This document shows, piece by piece, positions 56,534 through 64,000 of a stretch of DNA of 64,000 nucleotides. Source of the DNA: Pseudohongiella acticola (GTDB lineage: Bacteria; Pseudomonadota; Gammaproteobacteria; Pseudomonadales; Pseudohongiellaceae). Every line of letters starts with the position of its first letter. The first letter of the stretch is position 1. The DNA is taken from NCBI RefSeq assembly GCF_001758195.1, contig NZ_MASR01000001.1, forward strand, positions 1,736,001-1,800,000, given 5' to 3'. Made by a program: the position numbers and the translations under genes. Below the pieces are notes generated by a model. The model was not told where the DNA came from and made no database searches. It saw only the letters and a program-made list of their open reading frames with translations.

Positions 56534-57061
56534 CGGGCTCAAATGCTTCTCGAATAGAGCCCAGTTATCTTCAAAAGGCTCAAGATCTGTAACGTAGTAC
56601 CTATTGTCTAGAGAGCGGAAGTTCTTGGGCCTCTTCCAATCGTGCTTGGACATCCAAGCCCGATAATTTCTAGCACATATAACCTGAATGTCTCGCTTCA
56701 GCAATATGAAATAGCGATCAACTTGATCTGCCTCGGGGCCCGCTAGCAAAACGCATACATAAATGAGATCAGGATGCGAAATATCAGAGTCACCGTGATC
56801 AATCTGCTTTTCCCCCGCCTCATCGATAGTGACGTCGATCCACCGACTGGCAGTCGTTGGCCAGCTATAACCTCGGGAAGTCTTGACTTGTACAGGTAAC
56901 GTCTTGAGTGAGCCATCGGCAACGATTAGGTCAAACTCCGGGACGTTACCTGTGAATGACGTGGCGATGAGCCCCCGACGGCCGAGCTCTGCACAGACAA
57001 GAAACTCACCAACTTGGCCGGCTAGCTTGCTACTTAAACCCTTGCTCATATTGAGTCCTAA
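56469..57061 (-). mobile_element. Integron cassette 3 (nuclease-like gene)
   Basis: A 593-base unit between G|TT at 57062/57061 and 56469/56468 on the minus strand. It holds a single gene whose ATG is only 12 bases from the cassette start, so the AGGA of the R' core itself serves as ribosome binding site. A promoter inside the cassette is therefore unlikely. Confidence 0.78.
56528..57049 (-). CDS. PD-(D/E)XK-type nuclease-like protein
   Basis: The 173-residue protein begins SKLAGQVGEFLVCAELGRRG and then has PEFDLIVADGSL and LPVQVKTSRG. The glutamate, the FD acidic residue and the QVK lysine make up a PD-(D/E)XK nuclease-like core. The C-terminal half (YFILLKRDIQVICARNY) is helical. No specific family or target is known to me. 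It is the only gene of a cassette, and its stop is embedded in the attC. Confidence 0.68.
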   Translation of the reverse strand: MSKGLSSKLAGQVGEFLVCAELGRRGLIATSFTGNVPEFDLIVADGSLKTLPVQVKTSRGYSWPTTASRWIDVTIDEAGEKQIDHGDSDISHPDLIYVCVLLAGPEADQVDRYFILLKRDIQVICARNYRAWMSKHDWKRPKNFRSLDNRYYVTDLEPFEDNWALFEKHLSPS

Positions 57062-57156
57062 CGCCTCAATAATAAGTGAACCATGTGCTGGCGGGCGATT
57101 TACTCAGCAAATGGCATGACAGCCTTGGTGAATCTTAATTTATTGACTTGTTAACT
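57056..57156 (-). other. attC site of the ATPase-HNH cassette
   Basis: On the minus strand R'' is AGTTAAC, the spacer AAG, L'' TCAATAA pairing exactly with L' TTATTGA, then an imperfect central stem (TAAG...CACCA with TGG...CTTA). R' is GTTAGGA. R'' pairs with the cassette's own start GTTAAAT at six of seven positions. Length is 101 bases. Confidence 0.8.
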
Positions 57157-57278
57157 TTTTTCTATCAATTATTTTCTAATATTCCAATACTATTATAATA
57201 AGGTGAGGCAGTTTTTCGTTTACTAAAGTCGGAACTATTTTTTGGCGTTATCTGCTTTCTTCATAGACAGCAACTGCA

Positions 57279-58166
57279 TCATATTTGAAAGAATCTGGCT
57301 GAATTTGCTAAGCATTGATACATTACTTTTTTCCAATGATTAGAAAACTGCCCTGAATTTATAACTGGTTGCAAGTTAGCATTAACAAACGCATCTTTGA
57401 TTTCTCCAGTAGTAGCTTGGGGGTCAAATCCAAGAATAACGTCTACAAAAGCATTTTTTTGGTCAATAACTTCACTCAAATGTTTACCAGATTCTAAGCT
57501 GTACCTATTAGCCAAATCTAAACTATTGAAGTGGTTTTCAGCTCTGTTCTTTTCCTCTTGGCTCCAAGCGGCTGGGCATTCAACGTAATAAACTAAAGCA
57601 CCGTCATCCTCATCAATGTACTCTGCATATACCCATTGCTCCTGATAAAAAATATCTTTATCAACATAAGGATGAATAGCTTGGTCGTCTTCTACAGTGG
57701 CATAATCTTGACCTTTCTCACCCATGTTGCAATCACGACATGACGGAACTAAGTTAAGCGGCATCACTGAAAACTCTGGAAAATGAGCTTTTGGTAAAAA
57801 GTGATCCAAATTCTTGGTTTGTCCTATGTCACCACAAAATGGGCAACGTTCCCCAGAAGAAACCAATAAAGCATCATAATAATCTCTAGCAGGTTTATCT
57901 TTATCACGTAAATTATTTTCATATAGATTAACTAATTTTCTTTTTGTCAGGTGCCCAACAACTCTAGTTGTATTAGTTAAAGGGTTAACTTTAGGGTACG
58001 CGTATAAATTACCTGCCAGACTTAATTCTTGATATTGTTGTTCTTTAGCGTAGAAGGCTGGGAAAACCGAAATAAAGCTATTACGCACATTAACTTGCTC
58101 CATTCCTTCTGAGCATTTTACTAACATGCCATTGAACGAAATATTAGGTAGGGCTAGTCTTTTCAT
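57279..58166 (-). CDS. HNH endonuclease, PtuB-like
   Basis: The 295-residue protein has a zinc-type HNH motif: CPFCGDIGQTKNLDHFLPK (about residues 105-124) and NLVPSCRDCNMGEKG (about 137-150). The DHFLPK...FPEFSV...NLVP arrangement is common in HNH partners of defence ATPases. Its ATG overlaps the ATPase stop by four bases, so the two are coupled. By analogy with Septu PtuB it may cleave nucleic acid on infection. The pair identification is inference; the HNH motif is clear. Confidence 0.85.
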   Translation of the reverse strand: MKRLALPNISFNGMLVKCSEGMEQVNVRNSFISVFPAFYAKEQQYQELSLAGNLYAYPKVNPLTNTTRVVGHLTKRKLVNLYENNLRDKDKPARDYYDALLVSSGERCPFCGDIGQTKNLDHFLPKAHFPEFSVMPLNLVPSCRDCNMGEKGQDYATVEDDQAIHPYVDKDIFYQEQWVYAEYIDEDDGALVYYVECPAAWSQEEKNRAENHFNSLDLANRYSLESGKHLSEVIDQKNAFVDVILGFDPQATTGEIKDAFVNANLQPVINSGQFSNHWKKVMYQCLANSARFFQI

Positions 58167-59740
58167 TGTACTTTATTCGCATCTCTACTTAGAACCATTG
58201 CTTTTAGAACGGTTCTGCCTTCCAAGCCTATTTGATTTTTATATTCTGACAATATTCCATCATAGGATGCTCCAGACTCAACAGACTTAGTTAAAAGTGA
58301 GTGATATCCTGAATTTGCTACTTCAAGAATAAACACCTCACGAGTTAAAACGCCAAGGTTTTCTCCAAAGGTTTCTATTTCTGGCCTTTCAACAGTAATC
58401 GCTTCTCTAGAACGAATGACTTTCCATACACAGGATTTAGGTATTTCCTGAAGAACTACTGGAGAATGAGTCGCGATTATTGCAACTCCATTTTTGATAT
58501 ACAATAAATCGCTTAGAACACGCAAAAATGCAGATAGAAGAGGTGGGTGAAGATGCCCCTCTGGTTCATCTAATAATACTAGAGATTTTTCACCAACGTT
58601 GTTAACTAGTCTCGTGATAGTAAACAACACTATTGCGTGACCTGAGCTCATGCGTTGTAAGTAATTAGTTATGTCTTGGTGAAATAGGTCTTCAAATTTA
58701 TCATTATCAACTTGAAGATTTTTGTGCTTTTCTTTAAGGCTGACATATCTAGCGTTGAGAATGCTTAACCCCATATTCTCGAAGTTCTGATCACTACTCA
58801 AACTATTAATAGCATCTAACCATAGATTTTTTTTACCTTCGCTACTTAAACAACCTACTAATGCTGAAACAAAGTCTTTTCGAAGATCTCCCAAAGAACT
58901 TAATGCTTCGCTATTTTCTCTGTTTTTTAAGCCGATATAAAAATACTTTGTTCCTTTAGCCGGATCCGGTTGTTCTTGAGGTGGAGTAAATGGATCAAAT
59001 GCACTAAAAGATACAGAAACTAAGGAGCGAAAATAGCCTGTAGGAATACGAGATTCACTAAATGGGCTACTTTCTGTAAAAAGACATGATTCATGTTCAG
59101 GGTTGGTAATGGCATCAATCATACCGTTTAAAAGAGTAGTTTTTCCACAACCATTACGCCCGATAAACGCATGAATGTTTGTACTTGGAACTGAGCCGAC
59201 TTTTACTTTAAATGGTATTTTTACGTTGCAAAAGCCATTTAACCCATGTCTTACAAAGTTAAAATCAAAATCTGATAACTCAGCAAGACCGCTTAATACT
59301 CTTGAGAATTGACCATGCACATCGGATAATGTTACCCCACGAAAGAGAGATGTATTTAATACTTCTTCATCTTCAATATCTTTTAATTTTTCAGGTTTAT
59401 AAACAATATCTTCTAATGCATTTAGGATGTGCCGTTTTAACTCAGGGGGCAACTTATTTAAATTTTTATAGTATTCTGTATTAGTCCCTAATGAAAAATA
59501 CTGTTCATTTAAAAACGGAAAGTTTTTACCCAGTGTTTTATATGTGCTTTTTTCAATAGTTTGACCTTTAAAAGCAATTTTTACATTACCGATCTCATGC
59601 TCTACTCCTCCTTCATCAAAAATGGTTAGATAGAACATGGTGACAAAGGAGTAATCATTCCAATTATCTACACTTAAATATGCTGTATTTACAGAGGCAG
59701 GGTGTTTTCGACCATAATTATCTGTAACTACAAAATTCAT
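58163..59740 (-). CDS. AAA/SMC-like ATPase, PtuA-like
   Basis: The 525-residue protein has Walker A GRNGCGKTT at about residue 192, an ABC-type signature RMSSGHAIVL, and Walker B LVLLDEPEGHLHP at about 385. A switch histidine follows in ATHSPVVLQEIP. This is the ABC/SMC-type ATPase architecture of OLD-, RecF- and PtuA-like proteins; there is no Toprim domain. The N-terminal ~180 residues are family-specific. The start at 59740 (MNFVVTD) is preferred; 59755 is possible. The GTG at 59845 lies in the preceding attC and should be ignored. It is the first gene of the cassette. Confidence 0.85.
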   Translation of the reverse strand: MNFVVTDNYGRKHPASVNTAYLSVDNWNDYSFVTMFYLTIFDEGGVEHEIGNVKIAFKGQTIEKSTYKTLGKNFPFLNEQYFSLGTNTEYYKNLNKLPPELKRHILNALEDIVYKPEKLKDIEDEEVLNTSLFRGVTLSDVHGQFSRVLSGLAELSDFDFNFVRHGLNGFCNVKIPFKVKVGSVPSTNIHAFIGRNGCGKTTLLNGMIDAITNPEHESCLFTESSPFSESRIPTGYFRSLVSVSFSAFDPFTPPQEQPDPAKGTKYFYIGLKNRENSEALSSLGDLRKDFVSALVGCLSSEGKKNLWLDAINSLSSDQNFENMGLSILNARYVSLKEKHKNLQVDNDKFEDLFHQDITNYLQRMSSGHAIVLFTITRLVNNVGEKSLVLLDEPEGHLHPPLLSAFLRVLSDLLYIKNGVAIIATHSPVVLQEIPKSCVWKVIRSREAITVERPEIETFGENLGVLTREVFILEVANSGYHSLLTKSVESGASYDGILSEYKNQIGLEGRTVLKAMVLSRDANKVQ

Positions 59741-59829
59741 CTCTACATACCCCATAAAACATCTTAAAAAAGCCTTTCGCTTTTCAGTTCGAATTTTTAT
59801 ATAGTCGAAGCTATTCGCTAGATACGGAC

Positions 59830-59901
59830 ATTTAACGCCGCGCACTGCGGCAAATTTGGAGCGAAGCGTAAAATTTGTCCGACAGCAGCGATTTGTTAAA
59901 T
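59830..59901 (-). other. attC site of the serine-protease cassette
   Basis: On the minus strand R'' is ATTTAAC, overlapping the codon after the protease stop. A central stem GGACAAATTT/AAATTTGCC follows, and R' is GTTAAAT after GCGCGGC. R'' and the cassette's own start GTTAAAT pair at all seven positions. The sequence (AACAAATCGCTGCTGTCGGA and onward) closely resembles attC families I recall from marine chromosomal integrons. Length 72 bases. Confidence 0.85.
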
Positions 59902-60878
59902 ACTACTTTTTAGGTTCTTCAAATGAATCAAGGCCATTTACAACGCTGCCTACATATCGTATTCGTTTATTTCTTAATGCCCCATATGCGAAATCTAGAA
60001 AATCTAAAAATTCGTAGATTCTATTACCAAATTCATATTCAGGTGTATTCTCTTTAATCACGGACTTACCAAGGAGAGTGCTAGCCTCATCTGAATCAAT
60101 TACAAAGCCGTGATCCTTATAATGATTGGTAAGGTGGTGTGCTAATCGCTCTTCATCCCAACTGTCAGGTAATTTCTTCCCTCGCAACAAACGCTCTGCA
60201 TATTGCACCGCAGACTCGTTAATACGTTCAAAATATCCTAAATCTTTAATATCAAGGTTGTCTGTTAGATATTTAGCAAACATGTCTGATGCTTTCGGAA
60301 ACTTACTAGACATCTCGGCAATTTTTTCCATTGCATTGGCTAGGCCAGACGCAGGGAACCCCCCAAACTGCGGATCAATAGGGCCTAACTCGCTTAAAAG
60401 CCCCATATGTAGCTCTGATGCACCTAGAGAAAGAAGTGTCGCAGCAGATTTAGCGCGCCTCGGTATGGCAACTACAAACTTGCTCTTGCATAGCCTTTTG
60501 CACGATTTGCTAACAAGGTAAGCCGGTTCGATTTTTCCTCCCCCACTTTGCAAAACGAGCAGAATATCCGATTTCTTATTAAGATCGGATACCGCTTTGT
60601 AAATTTGATTCGAATGGTACGGAGAAATTGAGTGCCAATCATCAAAGAGGAACACCACCCGGTATTTATCCATTTTTGAATCGGATATTAGGCTCTCAAT
60701 ATGCTTGGCGACATGAGACTTTATCTGCTCGTCATTCAATTCATCTCTAAATAACGCAACAACATCACCCCAGTCGTGAAGATTATAGGTCTTTTCTTCC
60801 TCTATCGCTGCTTCTTCTTGTTCAATCTCTTCGTTATTCTCGTCTGCCATTTTCCCTCCGATGTTGGTTAGTATTTAA
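59836..60878 (-). mobile_element. Integron cassette 1 (serine-protease gene)
   Basis: A 1,043-base unit between G|TT at 60879/60878 and 59836/59835 on the minus strand. The start has no attC before it, so it is the first recognisable cassette of the array. The 28-base leader has GGAGGG but no room for a promoter; transcription must enter from the parE side. Confidence 0.8.
59903..60850 (-). CDS. SDH-family Clp-fold serine protease
   Basis: The 315-residue protein has an acidic N-terminus and then a ClpP/crotonase-fold core: VVFLFDDWHS, LLVLQSGGGKIEPAYLVS, PRRAKSAATLLSLGA with the probable catalytic serine (about residue 132), and SELGPIDPQFGG. This is the SDH/SppA-like serine proteinase family (PF01972-type). 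It has no signal peptide, so it should be cytosolic. Homologous proteins occur near mobile defence genes, but its role is unknown. The start has GGAGGG nine bases upstream. Confidence 0.85.
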   Translation of the reverse strand: MADENNEEIEQEEAAIEEEKTYNLHDWGDVVALFRDELNDEQIKSHVAKHIESLISDSKMDKYRVVFLFDDWHSISPYHSNQIYKAVSDLNKKSDILLVLQSGGGKIEPAYLVSKSCKRLCKSKFVVAIPRRAKSAATLLSLGASELHMGLLSELGPIDPQFGGFPASGLANAMEKIAEMSSKFPKASDMFAKYLTDNLDIKDLGYFERINESAVQYAERLLRGKKLPDSWDEERLAHHLTNHYKDHGFVIDSDEASTLLGKSVIKENTPEYEFGNRIYEFLDFLDFAYGALRNKRIRYVGSVVNGLDSFEEPKK

Positions 60879-60879
60879 C
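60873..60879 (-). other. Cassette-type core site at the array entry
   Basis: On the minus strand GTTAAAT fits the GTTRRRY core and is identical to the next junction at 59830-59836. The bases before it (ATATAA) do not form an L' box, so this may be an attI remnant or a non-canonical insertion site. Confidence 0.6.
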
Positions 60880-61242
60880 ATTTATATGGTGCGCGCGCAG
60901 GTTAGCCCGTGCTACTTGCTCGCTATCTCAATTCAGCAAAACAATAACTGTGTCAGTTGAACTAATAAGCTAGTTCAACATCGCAAAAGCTGCAGACTCT
61001 GGAGCCTCAATATTCGAGCGCATGCTTATTCGATTATGGGTGCCTACTCACTATCCCTGTCATTGTGCCCGCATGGGAATGGCTTCTCAGCCACGCTACC
61101 GCCGACTAGCGCAGTTGCATGTTTGGCGACCGCAGATGCCAGGCCAGTGATCGATATCAGCAGATTCAAGGGGATAGCACAAGTAGCCAATGGGCTAATA
61201 TGGGGCTAATTGCGACGAAGGGGAGTTTTGCGGGGACGATCA
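60880..61242. other. Gene-free stretch between the cassette array and parE
   Basis: About 360 bases with no recognised gene or integrase. They include a 24-base perfect hairpin (60956-60979) and no tRNA. In a typical integron attI and intI would be expected here; I see neither. Confidence 0.6.
60956..60979. repeat. Perfect inverted repeat, 9-base arms
   Basis: GTTGAACTA and TAGTTCAAC flank the six-base loop ATAAGC. There is no adjacent T-run. It could be a protein-binding site or an RNA hairpin. Confidence 0.7.
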
Positions 61243-61265
61243 GGCGCCCTGGCGGGCGCCCTTTT
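61243..61265 (+). terminator. GC-rich hairpin with T-run beside parE
   Basis: GGCGCCC-TGGC-GGGCGCC followed by CTTTT on the plus strand. The T-run side suits rightward transcription towards the parE 3' end, 9 bases away. For parE itself the hairpin has no T-run on the minus strand. It may block antisense transcription or act in both directions. Confidence 0.6.
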
Positions 61266-61273
61266 CTGACTAA

Positions 61274-63214
<1,941 letters not shown>

Positions 63215-63243
63215 TTAAATCTAATTTTTTATTGGCTTTTATC

Positions 63244-63310
63244 AGCCGCGGGCGCTTTTTGTAGCCGCGAGCTCTTTTTAGCCGCAGGCGCTTTTTTAGC
63301 CGCAGGCGCT
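63244..63310. repeat. Imperfect tandem repeat between cpdA and parE
   Basis: Four units of 13-19 bases: AGCCGCGGGCGCTTTTTGT, AGCCGCGAGCTCTTTTT, AGCCGCAGGCGCTTTTTT and AGCCGCAGGCGCT. Each unit contains an imperfect GC-rich palindrome. They fill most of the cpdA-parE gap. Confidence 0.85.
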
Positions 63311-63999
63311 CAGTACCCGCCCGCGCTCTGATCCACGTCCATGGTATAGGCCTGCAGGCGCTCCACCTGCGAATCGATGCGACCGTCGGCGTGCAGATCG
63401 AACCAGCGGTAGGCCGGGTTACGCAAGTCCAGCGCAAAGTCTTCCACGCCGGGTTTAAACTGAATGCAGGTGGAGGGCGTGCAGAAAAAACGCAGGTTGT
63501 GTGCTTCAAAATCCAGTGTCTGGTGAATATGGCCATAGACCACACCACGCACACTGTCGTAGCGGGCCAGAATATCCAGCAATGCCTGGGCGTTGTGCAG
63601 ACCGATGTCCTGCATCCAGCCGGCTGTGCCGGGTATCGGATTGTGGTGCAGGCAGACCAGCGAGTGCTGCAGGCTGTCGTCAGTGGCAACGCTGGCCAGA
63701 CTTTTTTCCAGATGCGCCAGCTCATGTTCGGATAACAGGCCGTGTACTTCGCCCGGCACACTGGTGTCGAGCATGATGATCTGCCAATTGCCCAGTTGCA
63801 CACGTTCTAAAAAGGCGGCTTTGAAGGCAGGCGTGCTGACCATGGTCTCACGGTTGTCATGATTGCCGGGTATCCAGCAGAACGGGGCGGGTAACCGCGC
63901 CATGGTGTCGGCGAAATGCTGGTAGGCCTGCGGCGTTGAATCCTGCGTGATATCACCGGTGGCGATAATCCAGTCGGGATCCGGTTGCTGACTGGCAAT
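63310..63999 (-). CDS. cpdA: 3',5'-cyclic-AMP phosphodiesterase, C-terminal part
   Basis: The frame enters from the right edge, so the first residues are missing and about 229 are seen. Metallophosphoesterase motifs are intact: WIIATGDITQDSTPQAY, PGNHDNRE, LVCLHHNPIP and YGHIHQTLDFE. The C-terminus is the CpdA type (FCTPSTCIQFKPG). CpdA hydrolyses cAMP. It is upstream of parE in the same direction, as in Pseudomonas, although the yqiA gene usually between them there is absent. An ATG at 63903 is internal. Confidence 0.93.
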   Translation of the reverse strand: MASQQPDPDWIIATGDITQDSTPQAYQHFADTMARLPAPFCWIPGNHDNRETMVSTPAFKAAFLERVQLGNWQIIMLDTSVPGEVHGLLSEHELAHLEKSLASVATDDSLQHSLVCLHHNPIPGTAGWMQDIGLHNAQALLDILARYDSVRGVVYGHIHQTLDFEAHNLRFFCTPSTCIQFKPGVEDFALDLRNPAYRWFDLHADGRIDSQVERLQAYTMDVDQSAGGY

Positions 64000-64000
64000 C

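Larger units (their letters stand above)
57062..59835 (-). mobile_element. Integron cassette 2 (two-gene ATPase-HNH module)
   Basis: A 2,774-base unit bounded by G|TT at 59836/59835 and 57062/57061, large for a gene cassette. It carries both genes of the Septu-like pair. About 95 bases separate the cassette start from the first ATG, room for an internal promoter; an AT-rich TATATAA lies there. The DNA is clearly AT-richer than the chromosome. Confidence 0.8.

Noticed and set aside
59741-59845. Longer N-terminus for the ATPase starting at GTG 59845
   Set aside because: That start lies inside the preceding attC, outside the cassette; a start after 59755 is needed.
60880-61242. attI site or integrase gene near the array entry
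   Set aside because: No reading frame resembling a tyrosine recombinase and no attI-like structure could be recognised here.

Overview
The window looks like one chromosomal segment of a gammaproteobacterium, probably a marine or environmental relative of Pseudomonadales/Cellvibrionales. At the left edge is the end of a FimX-like EAL protein next to parC. At the right edge are parE and cpdA. In Pseudomonas these genes form one tight neighbourhood; here about 58 kb separates parC from parE. Most of the window is moderately GC-rich with Proteobacteria-type housekeeping genes. Three parts are visibly AT-richer: about 10.0-12.3 kb, 51.2-52.2 kb and 54-61 kb. I found no rRNA, tRNA, CRISPR array, insertion sequence or integrase gene.

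Layout. 0-10 kb: fimX-like end, parC, a radical SAM protein, xthA, a secreted bicupin, a DUF2207/lemA operon and a MuiA/DUF4139 protein. 10-12.2 kb: an AT-rich membrane GGDEF-EAL protein. 12.3-17 kb: HI0933-type flavoprotein, DUF1415, DUF1206, cardiolipin synthase-like and DUF488 proteins. 17.1-19.9 kb: a MarR regulator with palindromic operator candidates, a 14-TM drug exporter and an ABA4-like membrane protein. 20.3-25.1 kb: a complete MacA/MacB/outer-membrane-factor efflux operon. 25.1-41.3 kb: a 7TM-DISM sensor divergent from a two-partner secretion locus, made of a 3,988-residue TpsA adhesin and its TpsB transporter. 41.6-51 kb: hybrid histidine kinase, DUF2164, membrane AraC regulator, DUF2306, an M48 peptidase remnant, DUF1993, hydrolase, TRIC channel, DUF2855 and an acyltransferase. 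51.1-61 kb: integron cassettes and toxin-antitoxin debris.

The most interesting part is 51-61 kb. Reading core sites by eye, I find four attC recombination sites. Three are head-to-tail on the minus strand (56463-56533, 57056-57156, 59830-59901) and delimit cassettes with no integrase in the window, i.e. a CALIN (cluster of attC sites lacking an integrase). The boundaries have an internal check: the first bases of each cassette are complementary to the R'' core at its own far end. The middle cassette is 2.77 kb and carries an ATPase plus HNH nuclease gene pair with a 4-base overlap, resembling the Septu (PtuA/PtuB) anti-phage system. Its neighbours encode an SDH/ClpP-fold serine protease and a PD-(D/E)XK-type nuclease. 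A separate lone cassette on the plus strand (51207-52176) carries a CPBP intramembrane protease. It sits exactly at a G|TT inside a truncated yccF-like gene, outside the array, as expected for off-target cassette insertion.

Around these cassettes are decayed pieces: a RhuM-type fragment, the last codons of a BrnT toxin before an orphan BrnA antitoxin, and an orphan HicB. The parC-parE interval therefore seems to be a region where foreign genes collect. All family names here come from reading the protein sequences by eye; no database search was run.
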